A stretch of DNA of 64,000 bases from Natronorubrum aibiense (GTDB taxonomy: Archaea > Halobacteriota > Halobacteria > Halobacteriales > Natrialbaceae). The stretch lies in assembly GCF_009392895.1 (NCBI RefSeq), contig NZ_CP045488.1, forward strand, positions 1,798,001 to 1,862,000, in the 5' to 3' direction. Of this stretch, positions 1-7,745 are shown in pieces. The number at the start of each line of letters is the position of its first letter. The first letter of the stretch is position 1. The position numbers and the translations under genes are program-made. Below the pieces are notes generated by a model. It made no database searches. It was not told where the DNA came from and saw nothing but the letters and a program-made list of their open reading frames with translations.

Positions 1-297
1 CACGAGACCGCCGAGATGGGCCGGCTGCCAGTCGTCAACTTCGCCGCCGGCGGGATCGCGACGCCCGCAGACGCAGCGTTGATGATGCACCACGAGTGTG
101 ACGGCATCTTCGTCGGCAGCGGGATCTTCGGCGCGGAGAACCCCGAAGCGATGGGTGAAGCGATCGTCGAAGCGACGAACAACTGGGATGACCCCGAGCG
201 ACTCGCAGACATCTCGAAGAACCTCGGCAAAGGGATGAAAGGCGACGCAAACGTCGACCTCCCCGAAGAGGAGAAACTGCAAGGCCGCGGCGTCTAG
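1..297 (+). CDS. pdxS: Pyridoxal 5'-phosphate synthase lyase subunit PdxS, C-terminal part (5' end outside window)
   Basis: The open frame runs in from the left edge and ends at TAG 295-297, giving the last 98 residues. The segment with [16 protein letters not shown] and GIFVGSGIF is the C-terminal phosphate-binding part of the PdxS (Pdx1/SNZ) TIM barrel. PdxS condenses ribose 5-phosphate, glyceraldehyde 3-phosphate and ammonia (supplied by the glutaminase PdxT) to PLP in the cytoplasm. The catalytic lysines lie upstream of the window, so integrity cannot be judged. The gene ends only 15 bases before the left end of a tnpB element, so the element inserted just behind the stop codon and did not damage the gene. 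Confidence 0.95.
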   Translation, partial: HETAEMGRLPVVNFAAGGIATPADAALMMHHECDGIFVGSGIFGAENPEAMGEAIVEATNNWDDPERLADISKNLGKGMKGDANVDLPEEEKLQGRGV

Positions 298-455
298 CTG
301 GCTGCCAGCGAAACTATCTTTGAACAGCGAGAGAATCCCGGCGTTTACGCCGGGCGTGAATCGCGTCACTCGACTACACAATCCACAGTCGATGGCAAGC
401 TGGATATTTAACGTGAATCCACACCACTAAGTTGGATTGTCTATATAGGCTATGT

Positions 456-1706
456 ATGGCGATTCAGGTCACTCGCACCTATGTTGGTTCCATTCAGAAT
501 CAGCGACAGGTCTGCGATGACCTGGATTTGCTCGGAGACTCCGCCTCGAAGATCTGGAACGTCGCACGCTGGACAGCCGACCGCATCTGGGATGAAATCG
601 GTGAGATTCCCGATGAAGGGACGCTCAAAGCGTACATGAAGAACCAAGCGTGCTGGAAAGACCTAAACGCACAATCCAGTCAGAAAGTCATCGAAGAACT
701 TTCTGACGCTTTCCAGTCATGGTTCGACCTGCGACACAAGTTTGACGAGGCGAATCCGCCCGGCTACCGTAAACACGGCGACACTCGACCCAAGAGTACG
801 GTCACGTTCAAAGCAGACGGCTTCAAACACGACCCCGAGAATAACCGAGTCAGACTCTCAAAGGGCAAGAACCTGAAAGAGAACTGGTCGGACTTCATCC
901 TTTGTGAGTACCAGACCCGGCCAGACGTTGACCTCACAGAAGTCAACAGCGTGCAGAACGTGCGCACCGTCTGGAATGGTGACGAGTGGGAACTACACCT
1001 CGTCTGCAAAGTCGAACTCGAAACCAACGATTCCGCAGGCGACGAAGTGGCAGGAATCGACCTCGGTATCAAGAACATTGCCACTGTCGCATTCCCCGGC
1101 GAATACGTCCTGTATCCCGGCAACTCGCTCAAACAGGACAAACACTACTTCACCCGAGTAGAGTACGACACGGAGGGTGAGAACGGTCCCTCAGAGAAGT
1201 CGATGTGGGCACGCCGGAAACTCGCTGATCGAGAGACACACTTCTACCACACGCTTACGGACGCCATCATCACGGAGTGTGTCGAACGCGGTGTTGGAAC
1301 GCTCGCGGTGAGCTGGCCCGAAGACGTGCGAGAGTCCGACTGGGGCAAGACCGGCAACAAGAAAATCCACACGTGGGCGTTCGACCGCATCTACCAGTAT
1401 CTCGAATACAAGGGCGAGATTCGTGGTGTCGAGGTGCTGAAAGAGAACGAGTGGGATACCTCGAAGATGTGTTCACGGTGTGGCGACGACACGAAGTCGA
1501 ACCGTGTCGAACGTGGTCTGTACGTCTGCTCGTCGTGTGAGTTGGTAGCCAACGCGGACTGCAACGGAGCGGAGAATATGCGCCAGAAGATAACTCCGAG
1601 TCCTCACGGTGAGGATAGGAGTAACGGCTGTGTGGCACAGCCATCGGTACACCTGTTCGACCGCGAGAGCGGGACGTTTCACACGAGAGAACAGGTCGTG
1701 TCGTAG
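456..1706 (+). CDS. tnpB: TnpB-family RNA-guided nuclease-like protein (copy A)
   Basis: 416 residues. The start is the ATG at 456 (MAIQVTRTYVG); an upstream TTG in frame is less likely. An N-terminal helical/WED-like region is followed by a split RuvC domain. RuvC-I is seen as AGIDLGIKNIA. A zinc ribbon has CSRC and CSSC pairs. RuvC-III is seen as NADCNGAENM. In the RuvC-II position, where TnpB and Cas12 normally have a Glu in E-D-L, the sequence reads LAVSWPEDVRE, so the Glu is not at its usual place. TnpB proteins use a reRNA (omega RNA) from the 3' end of their own element to cleave DNA and keep the element in the genome. About 90% identical to copy B. Confidence 0.9.
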   Translation: MAIQVTRTYVGSIQNQRQVCDDLDLLGDSASKIWNVARWTADRIWDEIGEIPDEGTLKAYMKNQACWKDLNAQSSQKVIEELSDAFQSWFDLRHKFDEANPPGYRKHGDTRPKSTVTFKADGFKHDPENNRVRLSKGKNLKENWSDFILCEYQTRPDVDLTEVNSVQNVRTVWNGDEWELHLVCKVELETNDSAGDEVAGIDLGIKNIATVAFPGEYVLYPGNSLKQDKHYFTRVEYDTEGENGPSEKSMWARRKLADRETHFYHTLTDAIITECVERGVGTLAVSWPEDVRESDWGKTGNKKIHTWAFDRIYQYLEYKGEIRGVEVLKENEWDTSKMCSRCGDDTKSNRVERGLYVCSSCELVANADCNGAENMRQKITPSPHGEDRSNGCVAQPSVHLFDRESGTFHTREQVVS

Positions 1707-1771
1707 ACCAGCAAATATCCCACCTGCGGTACGGGAAGCCGTGCCGTTTACGGCGCGGAGGATGTCACTCC
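1569..1771 (+). ncRNA. Putative omega/reRNA (sense-overlapping RNA) of tnpB copy A
   Basis: In IS200/IS605 elements the TnpB guide RNA scaffold spans the 3' end of tnpB and the right end, and sense-overlapping transcripts are known from haloarchaeal IS1341 tnpB genes. Here the last part of tnpB and the following bases (1569-1721) are identical to copy B although the coding sequence just before differs at many positions. The region ends in a hairpin around GCCGTTTACGGC. The first 20 bases after the element (1772-1791) would be the guide. The 5' boundary is a guess from conservation. Confidence 0.45.
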
Positions 1772-1844
1772 GTGTGCAGACGGTCCAGAGCTGCAACTGA
1801 TCGATAAGTAACTCCGTTTTACGCGTACACAGTTTGTCCTCTGT

Positions 1845-2624
1845 ATGACTCAGGCGATATCCCCATCGACCGTCGAGCAACTGTCCGATCAGATCGAAGC
1901 GGGAACCGCACTGTTGCTTCGGGAAATCAGCGACGGTGCCTCGGGCGAGACGCTGTCGTCGACGGCGAACGAACTGTGGGACGTCGTCGAGGAAGTCGAA
2001 GCCCTCTTCGAAACGGTCGACCTCGAGAAGTTGCCGGATGTCGTCGAGCTGTCGGCGCTTCCGGATCTCATCGAGCTAGACGAACTTCCCGACGCGATTC
2101 GCGAGAGAGATCCGGACCAGATGCTGGATCTCAGCACGATTCGACACGCCATCAACCTCCACGAACTCTGGAACACCATCGATCTCGTCGATTTCCAGAA
2201 GGAGTTCCGACAACTCGAGGCCGAACTCGAAGACGTCGTCGGTCCCGACGTGCTCGAGTCGTCGGGCGACTCCGAGGCAAGAGCAGAAGTGAGATCGTTC
2301 ATCGACGAAATCAAACCCGACGCGGTGGACGCGGCGGCCCAACAGAAGGCAAAAAAGACCGCAAAAACGGCACGGAAAGGGGTTATTGAGGGACACTCGA
2401 AATTCGAGAAACTGTACGAGTCGAAGCAACGAGGCACCAGCTACGCAGGTCGGAAACCGGTTTCGAAGAACCCGACGGCGGTCTCGTCGGTTCCCTACGG
2501 TCCGCACCCAGCCAGTACCTCTACGCGCGTGTCGACCGTCCCGAGGAACGTTCGCGGGGCAAAGGTCGACGCGCTTCTCCGCATCTACGGACGTCGGTGG
2601 AAGACGGCCACCAGACCGCGGTGA
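1845..2624 (+). CDS. Haloarchaeal protein of unknown function with Leu-Pro-Asp repeats
   Basis: 259 residues, acidic, with no signal peptide or membrane segment. Residues about 60-85 contain a short repeating pattern (LEKLPDVVELSALPD, then LIELDELPDAI), consistent with a solenoid or amphipathic helix. The C-terminal 80 residues are basic (KKTAKTARKGVIEGHSKF) and rich in Ser, Thr and Pro, unlike the acidic front half, so the tail may bind nucleic acid or acidic partners. A TATA-like GTTTTACGCG lies about 27 bases before the ATG. It is convergent with the next gene, with 7 bases between them. I do not recognise a function. Confidence 0.75.
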   Translation: MTQAISPSTVEQLSDQIEAGTALLLREISDGASGETLSSTANELWDVVEEVEALFETVDLEKLPDVVELSALPDLIELDELPDAIRERDPDQMLDLSTIRHAINLHELWNTIDLVDFQKEFRQLEAELEDVVGPDVLESSGDSEARAEVRSFIDEIKPDAVDAAAQQKAKKTAKTARKGVIEGHSKFEKLYESKQRGTSYAGRKPVSKNPTAVSSVPYGPHPASTSTRVSTVPRNVRGAKVDALLRIYGRRWKTATRPR

Positions 2625-2631
2625 GTCGACG

Positions 2632-2982
2632 CTACCACCAGGTCCGCGGCGGCGGAACGATTCGTATCTGAACGAGCGCGAGAAAGACGAGATACGTTAC
2701 TGCGCCGCCACAAAAGAGCGACAGCACCGTCTCCGGCGCGATACGCGCGCCGACGGCGACGGCGAGCAGCGCGACGGCGACCGAAATCGCCTGGACGATG
2801 GGCCGTTCCCAATGGCGACGAACGGTCGCCACGTCTCGAGCGGCCACGAGTTCGAAGACGATCGTTCCGAGTCCGCCGAGAGCGACTGCAAGGGGTGATG
2901 GCGACGCATCGACGAAGACGAACGCGATCCCGACAGCAGTGAGAACGAGTATCGTGAGTGTTGCGTCGGTTCGAGCACCCAT
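2632..2982 (-). CDS. Small haloarchaeal membrane protein
   Basis: 116 residues with four hydrophobic stretches: about 8-26, 30-48, 64-80 and 85-107. The first three are separated by short polar loops (VAARDVATVRRHWERP between the second and third), so it is a four-helix integral membrane protein with little outside the bilayer. It starts 16 bases after the stop of thrB on the same strand, so the two are probably cotranscribed. No family motif is recognised. Confidence 0.75.
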   Translation of the reverse strand: MGARTDATLTILVLTAVGIAFVFVDASPSPLAVALGGLGTIVFELVAARDVATVRRHWERPIVQAISVAVALLAVAVGARIAPETVLSLFCGGAVTYLVFLALVQIRIVPPPRTWW

Positions 2983-2998
2983 TATCGACTCGAAACGA

Positions 2999-3880
2999 TC
3001 AGTCTCGATACAGCCGCGCCCCTTCGCCGACGCGTGTCTGGTACGCTCGACTCTCGATGCCGACCGCGTCGAAGGCGTCGATCATCGCCCCGGCGATCAC
3101 GTTCTGGTCGCGCTCGTGACAGACCGCGAGTACGCCCGGCCCGGCACCGCTGACCGTGACGCCCGTCGCACCGGCCTCGAGGGCAGCCTCGTGGACTCGA
3201 GCGTAGCCGTCGATCAGGGCCGTTCGCTTCGGAGTGACGATACTATCGTTCATGCCGCGACCAACGAGATCGGGATCGTTTCGTGTCATGCCGACGGTAA
3301 GCGTCGCCGCGTTGCCGACGGTGTCGACGACGTCCTCGAGCGAGGCGGATTCCGGGACGACGCCGCGCGCGTCGCGCGTAGAAACAGTCGTTTCGGGGAG
3401 ACAGGCGACGACGGGAATCGAGGTATCGACCTGCGTGACGTCGTCATCAGTCACGATCGTGAACCCGCCGAGCAGCGACGGGGCGACGTTGTCGGCGTGG
3501 GCCTCGCCTGAGACGAGCGCCTCGCCTTTGGCCGCGATCGGGACGAGTTCCGCCCGCGAGAGGCCGCGATCATAGAGGGCATTCAAGGCGACAGCAGCGC
3601 CGGCCGCGCTCGCGGCCGAGGAGCCAAGCCCCGAGGAGGGTCGGACGCCTTTGTCGATTTTGATGTGTGCCGGTGCATCGAGAGCGTCGGCGACGGCGCC
3701 GACGGTGTTCTGATCTGGATCCTCCGGAATGTACTGGCTACCCGCCCCAGTAACGGTAATCCGCGTTTCCGGTGCGCGTTCGACCCGAATCACGTCGGCG
3801 GGCGTTCCGAGGGCAACACCGAAGACGTCGAAACCACTCCCGAGATTCGCACTCGTCGCTGGTGCCCGCACGGTGAGCAT
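2999..3880 (-). CDS. thrB: Homoserine kinase (GHMP family)
   Basis: 293 residues from the chosen start MLTVRAPATSANLGSGFD; nine extra in-frame residues upstream are not typical for the family. ThrB phosphorylates homoserine with ATP for threonine synthesis. The GHMP ATP-binding loop is clear (RPSSGLGSSAASAAGA), as are the N-terminal P-A-T-S-A-N-L-G-S-G-F-D motif and the C-terminal glycine motif GVTVSGAGPGVLA. Length and motifs match archaeal ThrB. No other threonine gene is adjacent. Confidence 0.95.
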   Translation of the reverse strand: MLTVRAPATSANLGSGFDVFGVALGTPADVIRVERAPETRITVTGAGSQYIPEDPDQNTVGAVADALDAPAHIKIDKGVRPSSGLGSSAASAAGAAVALNALYDRGLSRAELVPIAAKGEALVSGEAHADNVAPSLLGGFTIVTDDDVTQVDTSIPVVACLPETTVSTRDARGVVPESASLEDVVDTVGNAATLTVGMTRNDPDLVGRGMNDSIVTPKRTALIDGYARVHEAALEAGATGVTVSGAGPGVLAVCHERDQNVIAGAMIDAFDAVGIESRAYQTRVGEGARLYRD

Positions 3881-4069
3881 GCCGATTGCTTCCGAGACTG
3901 CAGTCAAAAAGGTAGCGGACCGCGACGACTCGAGTCGTGTGACGGGATTTCATCCCATCGCCGTCTATGAGGAACTGCTCGTGTGGCAGAAACAGAAAAC
4001 GGTCGAGGTGTGTGTGGTCGGTCACCCGACGATGACGATCTGGGGAGCCGTCTCCCCGTGAGTATCACG

Positions 4070-7000
4070 TCACTCGTCGGTGTTTCCGAACGTGAACACG
4101 TCGTCGTCGGCGTCGGCGTCGGTGCCGTCGATTTCGGCAGCGTCCTCGTCGCCGTCGGCCTCGTCGTCGGCATCGACCGCCGTCGTCTCGGCATCGTGCT
4201 CGGTTGTCTCGGCGGCGTCTTCGACCGGCTCGAGCGGCTGAGCTGTCTCTTCGAGCGAGTTCTCATCATTATCGTCAACCGGCCCGAGTGGCTGAGCGGT
4301 TTCCTCGAGCGAGTCTACTTCGTCATCGCTCTCGGTCGTCTCACTGGTGTCGTCAACCGGCTCGAGTGGCTGGGCCGCTTCCTCGAGTGAGTCCCCCTCG
4401 TCGTCTGCAAGCGGATCGGCGTCTGCAAGCGGATCAGCAGCGTCCGCAAACGGGTCCGCGTCACCCAGCGGGTCGGAAGCGGTGTCAACGTCGGCGTTTG
4501 TCGTCTCGTCGAGCGTGGTCGCCGGTTCCGCGGACTCGTCGTCGATCCCGAGGATCTTTTCGGCATCGAGTTCGGTCGCCGGGTCGTCCGTTTCATCGGC
4601 ATCAGCATCGCCCTCTGGCGTGTCCGGTGTATCGGCTGCGGGTGCAGCCACCGGTTCGGCGTCGGTCGTCATCGACGCGGACTCGAGCGGATCGGTGTCC
4701 ACAGTGGTATCGGCGTCGGTCGAATCCGGCGCTGTGGCCTGCGTGCCGGTTTCGGATTCGTCCGTCTCGAGCGAAAGTCCCTGACTTCCGTCAGCGTCGA
4801 ACGCCAACGCTGCCGGCCCCGGGCCGTCGTCGTCCGGCGTCTCGAAGTCCATCTCGAGTTCCGAGTGGTCGACGTCGGTATCGAAGCGGTCGAGGGCTTC
4901 GGAGAGCTGTGTCGCCTGTCCGGAGAGGTTGGATGCGGACTTCGTCACTTCCGTCAGGGCAGTCGTTTGTTCTTCGGCCGCTGCGGCGACGTTTTCGGAC
5001 TCGGCGGTTGTTTCCTCGGAAATCGTCGCCGCGTCGTCGACCATCGCGACGACCTCCTGTGTCGACGCGGCTTGCTCTTCGGTCGCCGCGGAGATTTCTT
5101 GCACGCCGATATTTGTCTCTTCGGAGAGGTCGGCGATCTCCTCTAAGGCGTCGACGACCGCTTCGACCTGTTCGCCTGCGTCTTCGATCCGTTCGCTGGT
5201 GCCTTCGACCTCCGCAGCCGACTGTTCGGTCCGCTCGCGGATCGCCTCGAGTCGGTCCTCGGCTTCGTCGGCCGCCTCCGCGACGTCTTCGGAGAGGGCT
5301 TTGACCTCTTTTGCGACGACCGAGAAACCTTCGTCGTCGCTGCCACTCGCAGAGCGGGAGGCTTCGATGTTGGCGTTCAGTGCCAGCATGTTGGTCTGGC
5401 GAGCGATCTCGGAAATCGTCGCGATCAGTTCGTCGATCTGCTGGACTTCCGTTTCGAGTCGACGGATCTCGTCGACGGCACCGCCCGCCTCGGTTTCGAT
5501 CTCGTCCATCGCAGCGATCGCCGCGTGGGCGGCTTCCTGTCCGTCTTCGCCGGTGTTGACCGTCCGCTCGGCAATATCTGCCACTTCGTTCGACGAGGCG
5601 GCGATCTCTTCGGTCGTCGTCGAGAGGCCGCTCATCTCCTGGTTGACCGACTGCAGCGACTGGTTCTGTTGCTCCGCGCCGTCGGAAATCTCCTGGACCG
5701 ACTCGGTAACCTGTTCGGAGGCCGATCGAACCTCTTCGCTCGAGGCCGTCACCTGCTCGGAGGCGGTCGCGACGTCGGTCGCAAACCGATTGAGTTCGGC
5801 GACGGTTTTTTCGATCTCATCGAGCATCTGATTGAAGTCCTCGCCGATCTGTGCCATCATCTCGTTCTCGCTGTCGGCGTCTGCACGAGCCGTCAGATCG
5901 CCGTCTGCGGCCGCACCCATCACGCTGCAGTACTCGCCGGCTTTCTCCTCGAGGTGGGCGTTGATCTCTTCGACCCGCTCACGTTCGCGCTCGGCCTCTT
6001 GACGGGCCGTTTCGGCTGCTTCGATCTGTTCGCGCAGGGCATCGCGCATGGAGTCGAAGCCGTCGTAGAGTCGACCGATGTTGTCGACGCGGTTGGTTTC
6101 TAAGTCGACGTCGAGGTTGCCCTCTTCCATCTGGCTCGCTTTGCCCGTGAGGCGATCGATCGAGACGGCCGTGTTCCGGCCGAGGACAGCACCGATCAGC
6201 CCGATCATGAGCACGCCAGCGAGCGTCGCGTAGATACCCCAGTCGTTGACCGTGTTGACGAATCCGTACGCTTGACTCTCGGGTTCATGTGTGACGACGA
6301 CCCAGTCAGTCCCAAGGACGCGTGCGGAACTGACGACGTAATCGTCACCGCTGAAGTCGTACGCTGCGGCGTCGAACGTCAGCGCGGAGCCGGCGACCTG
6401 ATGGGTTCCAGCACCCTCGGTTCGTGCCGGTTGTACGACGTCGCCGGCGAGGGCGTCGTCGTAAGCGAGGCCGAGTGTCTCGTGGTCCTCGCCGTAGCCA
6501 GCGTTGTCGAGCATGACCTCGTCGTTCCCGTCGAGGACCATCGTCGTCACACCCTCGCCGTCGTCGAGACGGTTCGCGTACGCCTCGAGTTCGGCGGTGT
6601 AGACGATCGCTCTGTCGTCCGTTCCGGGGACGGACAGGACGTAGCTCATGACGGCGACCTCCTCGTCGCCTAACTCACGGTCGACCGTGTAGGGACTCGA
6701 GACCCACGGAACGTCGCTCGTGGCCTCGTCGTAGGCTTCGGCGGGGACACCCTCGAGCTGGTCGGCCGGTTGGCCGCGTACGTCGCCGTCGGTGCTCGCG
6801 AGCACCGTTCCGTCGGCCGTATCGACGTAGTTGATCGCGAACGTGTCCGCATCGAGGTGCTCCTGCCAGTTCAAGAAGCGCTCTTCGATCGCCGCCGGGT
6901 CGTCACTGGCGACGACGTCCGACCAGGCGATCACCCCGATCGTGTGTTCGTTCTGTTCGTTCCACATCTGGATGTTCTGTGCTTCCTGGCTGGCCATCGA

Positions 7001-7165
7001 CGTGTGGTCGTTCTGAACACGCTCTTCGACCTCTCCGGTGATGCCAGCGGTCGCAACGAAGCCGACCATTCCAACGCCCAAACCGAGTATCAGTAATACG
7101 ATCCCAAACTTGACCGCATATCTGCGGCGAATAGCTGATGGAACGAGTCGTCGAAGGACGTCCAT
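4070..7165 (-). CDS. Methyl-accepting chemotaxis transducer (Htr) with extracellular sensor and very long acidic tail
   Basis: 1031 residues. TM1 is about 18-40, an extracellular Cache-like sensor about 43-310, and TM2 about 316-335. A HAMP region about 336-390 is followed by a second HAMP-like segment about 415-470. The signalling coiled coil runs about 470-770 and carries the hairpin tip EIARQTNMLALNANIEAS. Receptors of this type control CheA at the polar array. The last ~260 residues are an acidic, low-complexity tail with repeats (ADPLADAD; SLEETAQPLEPV three times), ending DDDVFTFGNTDE; most Htrs stop soon after the coiled coil. It is divergent from a binding-protein gene at 7746, as in the BasB/BasT and CosB/CosT pairs of Halobacterium. 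The TATA-like CATTTATGTAG at about 7191-7202 suggests a short leader. Confidence 0.93.
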   Translation of the reverse strand: MDVLRRLVPSAIRRRYAVKFGIVLLILGLGVGMVGFVATAGITGEVEERVQNDHTSMASQEAQNIQMWNEQNEHTIGVIAWSDVVASDDPAAIEERFLNWQEHLDADTFAINYVDTADGTVLASTDGDVRGQPADQLEGVPAEAYDEATSDVPWVSSPYTVDRELGDEEVAVMSYVLSVPGTDDRAIVYTAELEAYANRLDDGEGVTTMVLDGNDEVMLDNAGYGEDHETLGLAYDDALAGDVVQPARTEGAGTHQVAGSALTFDAAAYDFSGDDYVVSSARVLGTDWVVVTHEPESQAYGFVNTVNDWGIYATLAGVLMIGLIGAVLGRNTAVSIDRLTGKASQMEEGNLDVDLETNRVDNIGRLYDGFDSMRDALREQIEAAETARQEAERERERVEEINAHLEEKAGEYCSVMGAAADGDLTARADADSENEMMAQIGEDFNQMLDEIEKTVAELNRFATDVATASEQVTASSEEVRSASEQVTESVQEISDGAEQQNQSLQSVNQEMSGLSTTTEEIAASSNEVADIAERTVNTGEDGQEAAHAAIAAMDEIETEAGGAVDEIRRLETEVQQIDELIATISEIARQTNMLALNANIEASRSASGSDDEGFSVVAKEVKALSEDVAEAADEAEDRLEAIRERTEQSAAEVEGTSERIEDAGEQVEAVVDALEEIADLSEETNIGVQEISAATEEQAASTQEVVAMVDDAATISEETTAESENVAAAAEEQTTALTEVTKSASNLSGQATQLSEALDRFDTDVDHSELEMDFETPDDDGPGPAALAFDADGSQGLSLETDESETGTQATAPDSTDADTTVDTDPLESASMTTDAEPVAAPAADTPDTPEGDADADETDDPATELDAEKILGIDDESAEPATTLDETTNADVDTASDPLGDADPFADAADPLADADPLADDEGDSLEEAAQPLEPVDDTSETTESDDEVDSLEETAQPLGPVDDNDENSLEETAQPLEPVEDAAETTEHDAETTAVDADDEADGDEDAAEIDGTDADADDDVFTFGNTDE

Positions 7166-7209
7166 AGATATAGTACGGATCTGAGTGGCCCTACATAAAT
7201 GGTGATCTA

Positions 7210-7231
7210 CAGTTATCGGTGGTGATAACTG
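7210..7231. promoter_or_regulatory. 8-bp inverted repeat upstream of the transducer gene
   Basis: CAGTTATC, six bases, then GATAACTG: a perfect 8-base inverted repeat ending 45 bases before the transducer start. It lies immediately upstream of the likely TATA/BRE (about 7191-7205), where an activator or repressor would bind. It could also be chance in an AT-rich promoter. Confidence 0.35.
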
Positions 7232-7386
7232 GACGACGGGAAGCCGTTGCAGTCGCGAGACGGCACAGTGCTCGAATAGCTCTGTTCGAACGTTCGAGGC
7301 ACTATTTATTCGTTACTATCGGCTAATTCTATGAGATAACCTATTGAATGTTGGTATATTCACAAATATTAAACAGTATACGGTGA

Positions 7387-7698
7387 GTGAGTTTACTGAT
7401 GGTTGAGAGCACATCGTCACAGAACACAACGACACGGGCTGGGAGTCGCCACATTCGTGCCATTCCTCGTTGTCGCCTCCTTGCATCGACCGCCAGTGGT
7501 GTGACCAGGCTCTCGCTTGCGGGCAGTCTCGAATCGGCCGATTCGGTCATCGGCGCCAGCGAGGACGACGACGAACCAGTCACGGTTGGCTTACTCGCTC
7601 CCAAGCCGGACAGTAACTACACGTACTTCCTTCGAGTCGGACAGCTCTGTTTTCCGGGTCACGCGTATGCGTACACGAATCAAAAATTTGATTTTTGA
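7387..7698 (+). pseudogene. Remnant: duplicated 5' end of the solute-binding lipoprotein gene
   Basis: The translated frame (likely ATG 7399) aligns with the N-terminus of the intact gene at 7746. RCRLLASTASGVTRLSLAGS matches RRRLLKATTGVAAGISVSGC, and EPVTVGLLAPKPDSNY matches DPVTIGVLAPNPDSDY. After this (about 7625) the similarity stops and the frame closes at 7698. The Tat twin arginine is broken (RCR) and the lipobox Cys is Ser, so it cannot make a lipoprotein. The bases before the ATG also resemble those before the intact gene, so promoter and 5' end were duplicated together. Confidence 0.65.
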
Positions 7699-7699
7699 T
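7679..7699. promoter_or_regulatory. 9-bp inverted repeat before the binding-protein gene
   Basis: ATCAAAAAT, TTG, ATTTTTGAT: a perfect 9-base inverted repeat with a 3-base centre, ending 46 bases before ATG 7746. It is AT-rich in a GC-rich genome. It could be an operator, or a small terminator behind the upstream remnant; the position just upstream of a likely promoter favours an operator. Confidence 0.4.
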
Positions 7700-7745
7700 A
7701 TGTATCCACAAACACTAAGCAATCTAAGTCTAAAGCAGTGTGAAT

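Larger units (their letters stand above)
313..1771 (+). mobile_element. IS1341-type element, tnpB only (copy A)
   Basis: Boundaries come from comparison with copy B (11466-12976): identity starts at ACTATCTTTGAACAG and ends at GGATGTCACTCC, with unrelated flanks outside. The left end carries a perfect stem CCCGGCG-TTTA-CGCCGGG (about 335-352). The right end carries a hairpin around GCCGTTTACGGC (about 1742-1757). There is no tnpA, so any movement would need a TnpA supplied in trans, for example from the IS605 element at 38.2-40.1 kb. The exact terminal bases are not proven. Confidence 0.85.
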
